Origin: Streptacidiphilus pinicola
Lineage (GTDB): Bacteria > Actinomycetota > Actinomycetes > Streptomycetales > Streptomycetaceae
Reading direction: 5' to 3'
Length of the DNA: 38,003 nt
Assembly (NCBI RefSeq): GCF_003258295.1
Contig: NZ_QKYN01000191.1
Location: 1 to 38,003 of the forward strand
Below the pieces are notes generated by a model. The model was not told the origin of the DNA. It was given only the letters and a program-made list of their open reading frames with translations, and searched no databases. The number at the start of each line of letters is the position of its first letter. Position 1 is the first letter of the stretch. Both the position numbers and the translations under genes were made by a program. Shown here in pieces: positions 1 to 7,849 of the stretch.

Positions 1-80
1 CCGCGCCGCTCGCGGGGGGCGTCGACACCGCCGTGCTCGCCGAGCTGGAACCGCTCGTCGCCGTGCGCGACGTGACCTGA
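1..80 (+). CDS. C-terminal end of an upstream gene, possibly a PfkB-type sugar kinase (5' partial)
   Basis: Only the last 25 codons are present, in frame 3, ending in TGA at 78-80. The tail reads APLAGGVDTAVLAELEPLV and then VAVRDVT. The short alternating Val/Ala ending resembles the C-terminus of 1-phosphofructokinase / tagatose-6-phosphate kinase proteins of the PfkB family, and such a kinase is often encoded directly before a class II ketose-bisphosphate aldolase. That identification rests mainly on context. It lies 39 nt upstream of the aldolase on the same strand, so the two are probably cotranscribed. Confidence 0.4.
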   Translation, partial: APLAGGVDTAVLAELEPLVAVRDVT

Positions 81-119
81 CACCTGATCTGCCGTCACCG
101 AACCCTGGAGCCAAGCGCC

Positions 120-944
120 GTGCCCCTCGTCCCCCTCCCCCACCTGCTGGCCGAACGGCCGGTCTTCGCCTTCAACGTGATCCAGATCGAGCACGCCGAG
201 GCGATCCTCGCCGGCGCGGAGCAGGCCAAGGCCGCCGTCGTGCTGCAGATCAGCGAGAACGCCGTGCGCTACCACGGCGCGCTCGCGCCGCTCGCGGCGG
301 CGACCCGCCTCGCCGCCGAGCGCAGCGGCGCCCGCGCCGCCCTGCACCTGGACCACGCGACCGAGCCGCGCCTGGTCCACGAGGCCGCCGACTGCGGCTT
401 CGGCTCGGTGATGTACGACGGTTCGACGCTGCCGTGGGAGGAGAACCTGGCCACGACCGCCGAGATGGCCACCTGGTGCCACGCCAACGGGCTCGCGATC
501 GAGGCGGAGCTGGGCGAGGTCGGCGGCAAGGACGGCGCGCACGCGCCGGGCGTGCGGACGGACCCGGCGCAGGCGGCGGAGTTCGTCGCCCGCACCGGCG
601 TGGACGCGCTCGCGGTCGCGGTCGGCAGCGAGCACGCGATGACGACGCGCACCGCCTCGCTCGACCTGGAGCTGATCGGCCGTCTGCGCGACGCCGTCCC
701 GGTGCCGCTGGTGCTGCACGGCAGCTCGGGTGTCCCGGACGCGACGCTGGTCGCGGCCGTGGAGGCGGGGATGCGGAAGATCAACGTCTCCACCCACCTG
801 AACCGCCTGTTCACCGAGGCGGTCCGCGACGCGCTCGCCACCGACCCGAAGCTGGTCGACCCGCGCAAGTGGCTCGCGCCCGGCCGCGACGCGGTCGCCG
901 CCGAGGTGGCCCGCCTCCTCGGCCTGCTCAACGCGGTCGGCTGA
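120..944 (+). CDS. Class II ketose-bisphosphate aldolase (fructose/tagatose-bisphosphate type)
   Basis: A 274-aa zinc-dependent class II aldolase that cleaves a ketose 1,6-bisphosphate to DHAP and an aldehyde phosphate in the cytoplasm. The zinc and catalytic motifs are all present: HLDHA at 76-80 (His76/Asp78/His79 region), EAELGE from 128, GSEHA at 169-173, HGSSG at 200-204, and the phosphate-binding KINVST segment around 220-225. The length is normal for the GatY/KbaY/FbaA family. The start is GTG at 120, preceded by a GGAG ribosome site at about 106-109. It follows a probable sugar kinase and converges on a DeoR regulator, which suggests catabolism of a dedicated sugar phosphate (tagatose, fructose or a similar sugar) rather than the housekeeping glycolytic aldolase. 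The exact substrate cannot be read from the sequence. Confidence 0.9.
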   Translation: MPLVPLPHLLAERPVFAFNVIQIEHAEAILAGAEQAKAAVVLQISENAVRYHGALAPLAAATRLAAERSGARAALHLDHATEPRLVHEAADCGFGSVMYDGSTLPWEENLATTAEMATWCHANGLAIEAELGEVGGKDGAHAPGVRTDPAQAAEFVARTGVDALAVAVGSEHAMTTRTASLDLELIGRLRDAVPVPLVLHGSSGVPDATLVAAVEAGMRKINVSTHLNRLFTEAVRDALATDPKLVDPRKWLAPGRDAVAAEVARLLGLLNAVG

Positions 945-974
945 CGCCCCGACCCGCCGGGCGCGGCCCAGGCG

Positions 975-1760
975 TCACGACGCGCCGTCGGCGGTGAGCA
1001 CCCGTACCTCCGCCTCCGTCAGGGCGGCGCGCTCGGGTTCGGCGGGTGAGACGTCCGTGACCAGGGTGTCGATCTCCTCCAGCGGGCAGATCGCGGCGAA
1101 GGTGGCCCGGCCGAGCTTGCTGCCGTCCGCGAGGACGACCCGGTGGGCGGCCACGCGCAGGAAGGAGCGGTCGGTGTGCGCCTCCATCTCGTCGTGGGTG
1201 GTGCAGCCGGCCGCCGCGCTCAGGCCGTCGACGCCGATGAAGGCGAAGTCGAGGCGGTAGCGGGCCAGGTGCTGGTCGGCGGCCGGACCGACCAGCTCGT
1301 AGCTGGCGCTGCGGGCCTGACCCCCGATCACCACGAGCCGGATCTCGGGGCGGACGATGAGGTCGGCGGCGATGTTGACGGCGTTGGTGACGACGGTGAG
1401 GCCGCCCTGCCCGCCGCCGACGCGCTCGGCGAGGACGTGGGCGAGCTCGCTGACCGTGCTGCCGCCGGTGAGGCCGACCACCGCGCCATCGGGGACGAGC
1501 GCCGCGGCCGCCTCGGCGATGCGGCGCTTCTCCTCCTGGCGGCGGCCCGCGCGGTGACGCAGCGGCAGCTCCAGGTTGACCGTGCCGGTGACCGCGCCGC
1601 CGTGGGTGCGGCGCAGCAGGCCCTGCTCGTCGAGCGTCTGCAGGTCACGGCGGACGGTGGCGCCGGAGACGCCCAGCAGCTCCGCGAGCTGGTGCACGTC
1701 GGCGCTGCCGGCGCGGGCGACGTGGTCGAGGATCCGGGCGAAGCGGTCGGCCTTGAGCAT
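975..1760 (-). CDS. DeoR-family transcriptional repressor
   Basis: A 261-aa regulator. The N-terminal DeoR winged helix-turn-helix covers about residues 5-57, with the recognition segment VSGATVRRDL at 31-40 and the family signature RRTHGGAV at 50-57. The C-terminal DeoRC phosphosugar sensor covers about 75-230. It shows the phosphate-binding GLTGGSTVSELA loop near 96-107, and the typical FIGVDGL and ADGSKLG motifs. The family binds operator DNA until a phosphorylated sugar intermediate releases it. The gene is convergent with the aldolase (30-nt gap), so the likely target is the kinase/aldolase operon. It is divergent from the nitric oxide synthase gene, which could also be affected, but nothing in the sequence proves this. 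Confidence 0.9.
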   Translation of the reverse strand: MLKADRFARILDHVARAGSADVHQLAELLGVSGATVRRDLQTLDEQGLLRRTHGGAVTGTVNLELPLRHRAGRRQEEKRRIAEAAAALVPDGAVVGLTGGSTVSELAHVLAERVGGGQGGLTVVTNAVNIAADLIVRPEIRLVVIGGQARSASYELVGPAADQHLARYRLDFAFIGVDGLSAAAGCTTHDEMEAHTDRSFLRVAAHRVVLADGSKLGRATFAAICPLEEIDTLVTDVSPAEPERAALTEAEVRVLTADGAS

Positions 1761-1906
1761 GCGGCGAGTCTACGGAGTCCGTCGGTCCGCGTGCCGCCAA
1801 CCCGTTCGAGCGGACGCGAGCATAGCCGCGAGGTGCGCCCCTGTCCTCCGAATCGGGCACTCTGCGTGTCCGCTGCCACACCTACGGTACTCATGGTGCG
1901 GGAGGG

Positions 1907-3145
1907 ATGTCCTTGCTGTTCACACGCCTTCGCAGGCCGACTCGCACCATGCCCTACGCGTCCGCCGCCCCCGAGCACGTGGCAGCGCCGGTGTTCGCCC
2001 CGCGCGGCTGCCCGGTGGTCCACCAGGCGCCTCCGGTGCCGCCGCACCCCGCGGCTCCCTCGTCCGGGCCGCCTCCGCTGCTGTACGCGGCCGAGGACTT
2101 CGTGCGGGCCCACGCCGCCGAGTCGGCGCGGCCGGTGGACGTGGAGGCCCGGTTGCGGGAGGTCCGCGTGGAGCTCGCCGCGCGCGGCAGCTACACGCAC
2201 ACGCCCGAGGAGCTGGCCTTCGGCGCCCGTGTCGCGTGGCGCAACGCGGCGCGCTGCATCGGGCGGCTGTACTGGCGCAGCCTCGTCGTCCGGGACCTGC
2301 GGCAGCTGCGCCGCCCCGACGACATCGCCGAGCAGTGCTTCGAGCATCTGCGGCTGGCCGCGAACGGCGGGCGGATCCGCCCCGTCGTCAGCGTCTTCGC
2401 ACCCGACACCCCGGACCGTCCGGCGCCCCGGCTGCTCAACGAGCAGCTGGTCCGCTACGCGGACGACCGGCGCAGCGGGGAACGGGCGGCGCTGGCGCGC
2501 GAGCTCGGCTGGAAGGGCGGCGAGGGCCCGTTCGAGACGCTGCCGCTGCTGGTTCAGTCCTCGCCGGAACGCCCGCCGGACTGGTACGAGCTGCCGGACG
2601 ACGCCGTGCACGAGGTGCGGCTGACCCACCCGACCGAGCCGGGTTTCGCCGCCCTCGGGCTGCGCTGGTACTCCGTCCCGGCGGTCAGCGACATGACGCT
2701 GGAGATCGGCGGCATCCGCTACCCCTGCGCGCCCTTCAACGGCTGGTACCTGGGCACCGAGATCGGCTCGCGCAATCTCGCCGACCGCGACCGCTACGAC
2801 CGGCTGCGCGAGGTCGCGGAGCTCTTCGGCCTGGACACCTCCAGCGAGCGCACCCTGTGGCGGGACCGGGCACTGGTGGAACTGAACGCGGCGGTGCTGC
2901 ACTCGTTCGGCGAGGCGGGCGTCACCGTCGCGGACCACCACACCGAGTCGCGGCGCTTCCTCACCCACATCGAGCGCGAGCAGCGCCACGGGCGTCCGGT
3001 GCCGACGGACTGGTCCTGGATCGTTCCCCCGCTCTCCGGCGGCGCGACGGCGGTGTTCCACCGCTACTACGACCCGCCCGACCCGCACGCCCGCCCGGCC
3101 TTCCTGCGCCGCACCGGCGCCTGGGAGGAACCGCAGGCGGACTGA
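1907..3145 (+). CDS. nos: Bacterial nitric oxide synthase oxygenase (stand-alone haem domain)
   Basis: A 412-aa protein with the whole NOS oxygenase fold and no reductase domain. It oxidises L-arginine to citrulline and NO, with electrons from unrelated cellular flavoproteins. The haem-thiolate motif WRNAARCIGR lies at 111-120 (Cys117). The substrate and pterin region includes FNGWYLGTEIGSRN at 277-290, where Glu285 is the expected arginine-binding residue. WSWIVPPLSGG at 369-379 is the usual C-terminal haem/pterin segment. About the first 55 residues are a Pro/Ala-rich extension. Start choice is uncertain: the GGAGGG before ATG 1907 touches the start codon (no spacer), and ATG 1949 (residue 15) is an alternative with a weak GCAGG. 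Neighbours give no nitration P450 or peptide synthetase, so this is not obviously a thaxtomin-type locus. Confidence 0.95.
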   Translation: MSLLFTRLRRPTRTMPYASAAPEHVAAPVFAPRGCPVVHQAPPVPPHPAAPSSGPPPLLYAAEDFVRAHAAESARPVDVEARLREVRVELAARGSYTHTPEELAFGARVAWRNAARCIGRLYWRSLVVRDLRQLRRPDDIAEQCFEHLRLAANGGRIRPVVSVFAPDTPDRPAPRLLNEQLVRYADDRRSGERAALARELGWKGGEGPFETLPLLVQSSPERPPDWYELPDDAVHEVRLTHPTEPGFAALGLRWYSVPAVSDMTLEIGGIRYPCAPFNGWYLGTEIGSRNLADRDRYDRLREVAELFGLDTSSERTLWRDRALVELNAAVLHSFGEAGVTVADHHTESRRFLTHIEREQRHGRPVPTDWSWIVPPLSGGATAVFHRYYDPPDPHARPAFLRRTGAWEEPQAD

Positions 3146-3157
3146 CGCCCGGTCACC

Positions 3158-3185
3158 GCAGGCCGGCAGCCGCCCCACGGCCTGC
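3158..3185 (+). terminator. Candidate terminator hairpin after nos
   Basis: GCAGGCC (3158-3164) pairs with GGCCTGC (3179-3185) around a 14-nt loop, starting 12 nt after the nos stop codon. There is no U tract, which is common for terminators in high-GC actinomycetes. Confidence 0.4.
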
Positions 3186-3419
3186 ACCGTCTCGAAGACG
3201 CCGGCTCCGACGGCAGGACCCAGAGCCTGCGTCGATCCTCCCGTCCCCCGCCGGCGCCGGACATGGGACTCTCCCGCGCACCCGTACGGGGGGCCGGCCC
3301 TACCCCGGCTCGCCTGGCCCCGCTCCACAGCGCGAGGACGCCGCGCGATCCGGCGACCGGCCCCACCCCGCACCGACGAGGCGATCACACCCGTCCCCGG
3401 CGGGCTCGGTAGCGGGGCC
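3186..3419. other. Intergenic stretch without recognisable features
   Basis: No reading frame with convincing codon bias, no RNA gene and no clear promoter hexamers were seen here. It probably contains the untranslated leader or promoter of the small Cys-rich gene that follows. Confidence 0.4.
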
Positions 3420-3436
3420 GCTCCCGTGGTGGGAGC
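3420..3436 (+). promoter_or_regulatory. Hairpin that can mask the ribosome-binding site of the next gene
   Basis: GCTCCC (3420-3425) and GGGAGC (3431-3436) form a perfect 6-bp stem with loop GTGGT. The right arm contains the GGGAG that serves as ribosome-binding site for ATG 3446, 10 nt away. Folding would hide the site, so a translational switch is possible; this is inferred from geometry alone. Confidence 0.35.
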
Positions 3437-3445
3437 ATCGGTGAC

Positions 3446-3658
3446 ATGGGCGGCGAGCAGTACCCCGGCCCACCTGGCGTCGACGTGATGGTCTGCGGCG
3501 GGTGCGGCGCGGTCATGCCGTGGACGCCCTGGGGCCGGTGCTCCTGGGAGTGCTACGAGATGCCCCGGGAGACGCCCGAGGAACAGCTGACCGCGAACGA
3601 GGACGCGCCGCGTGCCTTCGCGTACTTCACCGGCCGCCGGGCCCTGGAGGGCGAGTAG
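3446..3658 (+). CDS. Small Cys-rich protein, possible zinc ribbon (hypothetical)
   Basis: A 70-aa protein with an internal CGGC (18-21) and a CSWEC (32-36) pair. Together they give a CxxC...CxxxC arrangement that could hold one zinc ion. The rest is acidic and ends near FAYFTGRRALEGE. No signal peptide or membrane segment is visible. Start ATG 3446 has GGGAG ten bases upstream; Met15 (3488) is a weaker alternative. Codon use has the third-position G/C bias of its neighbours, which supports it as a real gene. It lies between nos and the convergent ABC importer, and I do not recognise a function. Confidence 0.6.
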   Translation: MGGEQYPGPPGVDVMVCGGCGAVMPWTPWGRCSWECYEMPRETPEEQLTANEDAPRAFAYFTGRRALEGE

Positions 3659-3682
3659 CCCTCCAGCGGCCCGCGCGGACGG

Positions 3683-4600
3683 TCAGCCCTTCGTCGCGCC
3701 CAGGGTCAGGCCGGCGATGAAGTGGCGCTGCAGGATGAAGAAGAGGATCACCGTGGGCAGCGCGACCAGGACGGAGCCGGCCGCGAGCAGGTTGTAGTCC
3801 TGGAAGTACTGTCCCTTCAGGTTGTTGAGCGCGCTGGTGACCGGCATCTTGTCGCCGGAGGACATCAGCACCAGCGCCCACAGGAAGTCGTTGTAGATCC
3901 AGGCGAACTCCAGCGTGGCCAGCGCCGCCAGCGCCGGGCGGCACAGCGGCATCGTGATCCGCCAGAACTGCGTCCACACGCCCGCGCCGTCGACGATCGC
4001 GGCCTCGCGCAGCTCCTCGGGGAGCGCCTTCATGAAGTTGGTCATCACGAAGACGCAGAAGCCCGTCTGGAAGGCGATGTGGATGGCGATGACGCCCCAG
4101 TAGGAGTCGTACATCGTGAGCGAGTCCGACATCCAGTAGGGCAGCGGGATCCGGGTGAAGAGCTCGTACACCGGGGTCACCATGACCTGCGGCGGCAGCA
4201 GGTTGCCGGCCGTGAAGAGGATCAGGATGAGGAACCCGCCCCGGATCCGGACCCGGGCGATGCAGAAGGCCACGAAGGAGGCGAAGAACAGCGTCAGCAG
4301 CACCGCCGGGACGGCGATGAGCAGGGTGTTGAGGAAGTGCTGCGCCATCCCCGACTGCGTGAAGGCCTCGCGGTAGTAGGCGAAGCTGAGGTGGTGCGGC
4401 CAGGAGAAGTACCCGTACTTGGACGTCTCCTGGTAGGGGCGCAGCGAGGCGTAGACCGCCAGCAGCAGCGGCGCCAGCCACAGCAGCGAGACGGCGGCCA
4501 GGAAGACGTGCAGGCCCAGTCGGCGTGGGGCGACGGCCGGGCTCGCGGAGGGTTTGGCGCCGGTGGCCTTCGGCGCCGGGCCGGCGGCGATCGCGGTCAC
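3683..4600 (-). CDS. Carbohydrate ABC transporter permease, MalG-type
   Basis: A 305-aa inner-membrane permease with six hydrophobic segments. The first is at about 31-52 and the last near the C-terminus. The cytoplasmic EAA loop (EAA at 199-201, Gly205, then an ITMPLCRPAL segment) docks to the ATPase. The start is GTG at 4600, which overlaps the stop of the preceding permease gene by 4 bp (GTGA), so the two are translationally coupled. The family imports mono- or oligosaccharides with a lipoprotein receptor. No ATPase gene is in the operon; in Streptomyces such importers commonly share the multitask ATPase MsiK, which is the likely partner here (inference). The sugar cannot be predicted. Confidence 0.92.
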   Translation of the reverse strand: MTAIAAGPAPKATGAKPSASPAVAPRRLGLHVFLAAVSLLWLAPLLLAVYASLRPYQETSKYGYFSWPHHLSFAYYREAFTQSGMAQHFLNTLLIAVPAVLLTLFFASFVAFCIARVRIRGGFLILILFTAGNLLPPQVMVTPVYELFTRIPLPYWMSDSLTMYDSYWGVIAIHIAFQTGFCVFVMTNFMKALPEELREAAIVDGAGVWTQFWRITMPLCRPALAALATLEFAWIYNDFLWALVLMSSGDKMPVTSALNNLKGQYFQDYNLLAAGSVLVALPTVILFFILQRHFIAGLTLGATKG

Positions 4601-5592
4601 GACTTCTCCTCCCGCAGTTCGGTCATGCAGTACGCGACGATGCAGCCGACCGAGATCAGCAGCAGCACGACCGCGATCGCGGAGCCGAAGCCGATCCGGC
4701 TGGCCTCGCCGATGATGTTGTCGGTGATCAGCACGCTGAGCAGTTCCAGCCCGTTGGTGCCGCCGTTGATGGCGTAGACGATGTCGAACGCCCGCAGCGC
4801 CTCGATCACCGTGATCACGCCGACGATGATGTTGACCGGCCGCATCACCGGGAAGACGACGCGGAAGAAGGTCTGCCGCGCGTTGGCGCCGTCGATCGCG
4901 GCGGCCTCCTTGAGCGACGGGTCGACGCCCTTGAGCCCGGCCAGGTAGAGCACCATGACGTAACCGGAGTGGCGCCAGCCGGCCATCAGCAGCACCACCC
5001 AGATGTTGATGTGGGGGTTGCCGATCCAGTCGACCGGGTGGCCTCCGGGGCCGGTGGTGCCGAGCAGCGTGTTGAGGATGCCGTCGTCGCGGGCGAAGAT
5101 CAGCTGCGAGATGAAGCCGATCACCGCGAGCGAGAGCACGACGGGCAGGTAGATCGCGCTCTGGTAGAAGCGGCCGAAGCGGATCTTGCGGTCCAGCAGC
5201 ACCGCGAGGAGCAGGCCGAGCGGCGTCGCGACGACCGCGAGGAAGCCGAGCCAGAGCAGGTTGTGCCAGATCGCGGTCGCGAACGGCGGGTAGTTGGTGA
5301 ACAGTTCCTTGTAGTTGTCGACGCCGATGAACTTGGCCGAGCCGATGCCGTCCCAGTTGGTGAAGGACAGGCCGATCGAGGCGAGCGTGGTCGCCCAGAC
5401 CAGCACGAAGGTGAACAGCAGCGGCAGGCCCAGCAACACGGTGATGACGAGGCGGTCGCGCGTGGTCAGCCGGCGGATCCGGCGCCGCCCGGCGCGCGGG
5501 CGCCGCCGCCCCTCGGTGGGGGCGGCGGCGGGCGCGGCGGCGGTCTCGGGGCCGGTCGGCACGGCGGGTTCGAGGTCAGCCTTCGGTGGCAT
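4597..5592 (-). CDS. Carbohydrate ABC transporter permease, MalF-type
   Basis: A 331-aa permease. It has a long Pro/Ala/Arg-rich cytoplasmic N-terminus (1-45), then about six membrane helices starting with VITVLLGLPLLFTFVLVW at about 49-66. The EAA loop is EAAAIDGA at 229-236. It forms the heterodimeric channel with the MalG-type permease encoded next. ATG 5592 lies inside the 3' end of the binding-protein gene (17-nt overlap), and the gene ends in the GTGA overlap with the next permease. All three cistrons therefore overlap, indicating one tightly coupled operon. Confidence 0.92.
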   Translation of the reverse strand: MPPKADLEPAVPTGPETAAAPAAAPTEGRRRPRAGRRRIRRLTTRDRLVITVLLGLPLLFTFVLVWATTLASIGLSFTNWDGIGSAKFIGVDNYKELFTNYPPFATAIWHNLLWLGFLAVVATPLGLLLAVLLDRKIRFGRFYQSAIYLPVVLSLAVIGFISQLIFARDDGILNTLLGTTGPGGHPVDWIGNPHINIWVVLLMAGWRHSGYVMVLYLAGLKGVDPSLKEAAAIDGANARQTFFRVVFPVMRPVNIIVGVITVIEALRAFDIVYAINGGTNGLELLSVLITDNIIGEASRIGFGSAIAVVLLLISVGCIVAYCMTELREEKS

Positions 5593-6895
5593 AGATGGCC
5601 GTCTTCTGCCGTTGGATGGAGTTGCACAGCCCGTCGACGTCGCTCGGGTTGTTCAGGAAGGTCTGCAGCGCCTGGATCATCACCGTCGAGACGAAGTCGG
5701 GGCGGCTGTCGCGGTCCATGAACTGCGAGATGCTCTTGGCCGTGGAGACGAGCTTCGCCCCGGACTGCTGCAGCGAGTTGTAACCGCTGGTGTCCACCGA
5801 GGAGTTGACGCCGAGCTCGGAGGAGTCCGCGGACAGGTAGGCGTTCTCGGCCTTCGGCGTCCCCAGGAACGTCAGCAGCTTCTTGGCGCCCGTCTCGTTC
5901 TTGGCCTTGTGCGAGAGCAGGAAGCCGTCGATCGGCGCCTCCACCGCGTCCTGGCCGTTGGTCGGGTCGAGCGCCGGGTAGGCGAAGAAGTCCAGGTCGG
6001 CCTGGTCCGCTCCGGCGAACTGCTGGCCGATGAACATGCCCAGCGTCATCATGCCGGTCTTCTTCTGCTGGAGCGCCTGCGCGGACTCCTGCCAGGTCAG
6101 CCCGAGCGCGCCCTGCTGGTAGTAGGGCAGCAGCTGGCGCCAGGTGTCGAAGACCTGCTTGACCTTGGTGCCGGACCAGTCCTCGTGACCGCCCATCAGC
6201 GACTTGTGGAAGTCGTAGCCGTTCAGGCGCATGTTGATGTAGTCGAACGTCCCCATGGCCGGCCAGCCGTCCTTGTCGGAGAAGGAGATGGGGACGAGGC
6301 CGTCCTTCTGCATCTGCTTCGCCAGGGATATGTACTGGTCCCAGGTGGTGGGGATCTGGTAGCCGTGCTGGGCGAAGACCGACTTCCGGTAGAAGACCGC
6401 CCATGGGTAGTAGTAGTACGGCACGAAGTACTGCTTGCCGTCCAGGCCCGTGGACTGCGCCTTGATGGCGTCGGACATCCCGGAGAAGCCGCTCCAGACG
6501 TCGCTGATGTCGCCCAGCAGTCCCTTCTGCGCGAAGTACTGCATGCGGTAGCCGGCGAACCAGCCGAACACGTCGTCAGGGTTGCCCTGCAGGTAGCGGT
6601 TGATGTTCTGCTGGAACGAGTTGTGGTCGACCGTGTTGGTCTTGACCGTGTAGCCGGAGCTGCTCTGGAAGGCGGCGACGGCGTTGGCGATGCCCTTCTT
6701 CGGCACCGGGTCCGACCAGTTCGAACCGAAGGTGACGGACTTCCCACCGCCTCCTCCCGCGCCGGATCCGCTGCCGCAGGCGGCGAGGACCGAGGGAAGC
6801 GTGACCGCCCCTGCGCCGATCGCGGCAGCGCGCAGGACCGACCTTCTGGTGGGACTGTTACTGGTGATGCGGTCGTGCGATCCGGGCGTTGCCAT
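5576..6895 (-). CDS. Sugar ABC transporter substrate-binding lipoprotein (Tat signal)
   Basis: A 439-aa extracellular receptor for the adjacent permeases. The start is ATG 6895 because GGGAGGGG precedes it at normal spacing; a longer frame reaching 6976 would include the operator region and lacks such a site. The N-terminus has a twin-arginine motif, TRRSVLR (16-22). A hydrophobic stretch and lipobox LAAC follow, with Cys40 the lipidated residue, and then a Gly/Ser-rich linker. The body is a typical family 1 carbohydrate-binding fold, with many Trp/Tyr residues suited to stacking on sugars (for example VFGWFAGYRMQYF). Expression is likely controlled by the promoter and operator at 6951-6995. 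Confidence 0.92.
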   Translation of the reverse strand: MATPGSHDRITSNSPTRRSVLRAAAIGAGAVTLPSVLAACGSGSGAGGGGGKSVTFGSNWSDPVPKKGIANAVAAFQSSSGYTVKTNTVDHNSFQQNINRYLQGNPDDVFGWFAGYRMQYFAQKGLLGDISDVWSGFSGMSDAIKAQSTGLDGKQYFVPYYYYPWAVFYRKSVFAQHGYQIPTTWDQYISLAKQMQKDGLVPISFSDKDGWPAMGTFDYINMRLNGYDFHKSLMGGHEDWSGTKVKQVFDTWRQLLPYYQQGALGLTWQESAQALQQKKTGMMTLGMFIGQQFAGADQADLDFFAYPALDPTNGQDAVEAPIDGFLLSHKAKNETGAKKLLTFLGTPKAENAYLSADSSELGVNSSVDTSGYNSLQQSGAKLVSTAKSISQFMDRDSRPDFVSTVMIQALQTFLNNPSDVDGLCNSIQRQKTAIYATEG

Positions 6896-6950
6896 GTCCC
6901 CTCCCGTGGGGTGCAAGTGCCGTTCAACGAGCGCCAATGAACACACAAAC

Positions 6951-6964
6951 GAACGTGAGCGTTC
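6951..6964 (-). promoter_or_regulatory. Candidate repressor operator of the sugar ABC operon
   Basis: A perfect inverted repeat: GAACG (6951-6955), four bases TGAG, CGTTC (6960-6964). It lies immediately downstream of the -10 element, at the expected transcription start, an ideal place for repression. No LacI or ROK regulator gene is adjacent, so the cognate protein is unknown. Confidence 0.5.
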
Positions 6965-6966
6965 AG

Positions 6967-6995
6967 ATACCACCAACAGCGTGACCCCCTGTCAA
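6967..6995 (-). promoter_or_regulatory. Promoter of the sugar ABC operon
   Basis: On the minus strand a consensus -35 TTGACA (6995-6990) is followed after 17 nt by TGGTAT (6972-6967). Transcription should start near 6960, leaving a leader of about 65 nt before ATG 6895. Confidence 0.6.
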
Positions 6996-7144
6996 GGTCC
7001 CCGACCGCACAAACTTGCAGCCCAGCACGGGGTTGCCCCACCGCTGACCGGACACGGCGTGAGCGCATCAGAAAAACCGCTTATGAGCGGGCCTTTGCGA
7101 GTGTGTTGGAGAATGTTGATTCGCGGCGAGGTCGCGTAACGATG

Positions 7145-7771
7145 TCATCTCGCGCGGGGGAAGCGGGCTTCCAGTCCGAGCAGGACGGTCTCCAGGCCGA
7201 GCTCGAAGGCGCCCTCGTCGACCGCGCGCTGGCGCTCGGCGAGGAGGTGGGCCTGGCCGAGGTGGGGGTACTGCTCGGCATAGAGCCCGGCGTCGTCGGG
7301 GAAGCCGCCGGCGAAGGAGCCGAGCGCGGAGCCGAAGACGAGGTAGCGCATCAGCGCGCCGATGCGGGTGGCCTCGCCGGCGGGCCAGCCGGCGTCGACC
7401 AGGGCGCCGAAGACGGCGTCGGCGAGTCGGAGCGCGTTGGGGCGGCGCCCCGGGCCGGTGGCGAGGGCGGGCACCAGGTTGGGGTGCGCGGCGAGCGCCG
7501 CGCGGTAGGAGCGGGCCCAGCCGCGGAGCGCGTCGGGCCACGGGTCGCGGCCGAGCATGTCCAGGCACACCTCGCCCACCACCGCGTCGACGACGGCGTC
7601 GAGCAGCGCGTCCTTGGTGGCGAAGTGGTGGTAGAGCGACGGCCCGCTCACGCCGAGCTCGGCGGCGAGGCGGCGGGTGGAGAGCGCGTCCAGCCCCTCG
7701 TCGTCCACCAGACGCAGCGCGGTCCCGACGATGCGCTCGTGACTGAGCAGCGGGTTGCGCGGTCTGGCCAT
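7145..7771 (-). CDS. TetR-family transcriptional repressor
   Basis: A 208-aa regulator starting at ATG 7771, with GGAGG 11 nt upstream; a longer frame to 7834 would run into the operator region. The N-terminal TetR domain reads IVGTALRLVDDEGLDALSTR, then RLAAELGVSGPSLYHHFATK, a canonical helix-turn-helix ending in YHHF. The C-terminal ligand domain is of the TetR_C type, with hydrophobic helices and no enzyme motif. The gene is divergent from the acyl-CoA dehydrogenase operon and shares a 158-bp gap containing a near-perfect palindrome. It very probably represses that operon and itself until an acyl-CoA or related ligand binds. Ligand identity is inferred from the neighbours. Confidence 0.9.
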   Translation of the reverse strand: MARPRNPLLSHERIVGTALRLVDDEGLDALSTRRLAAELGVSGPSLYHHFATKDALLDAVVDAVVGEVCLDMLGRDPWPDALRGWARSYRAALAAHPNLVPALATGPGRRPNALRLADAVFGALVDAGWPAGEATRIGALMRYLVFGSALGSFAGGFPDDAGLYAEQYPHLGQAHLLAERQRAVDEGAFELGLETVLLGLEARFPRAR

Positions 7772-7849
7772 CGGGCCGCGGCCCTCCTCACCTGGGTCGT
7801 CTGCGGGCGCGTGTCGGGCGACACACTTCCCCAAGCCTGCCGTACGGGG

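Noticed and set aside
4525-6940. Long plus-strand open frames across the ABC importer
   Set aside because: They mirror the codon bias of the importer genes and encode Asp/Gln/His-rich nonsense.
6896-6976. Longer start of the sugar-binding protein at 6976
   Set aside because: It would place the operator and transcription start inside the coding region and put the Tat signal in mid-protein; ATG 6895 has a strong ribosome site.
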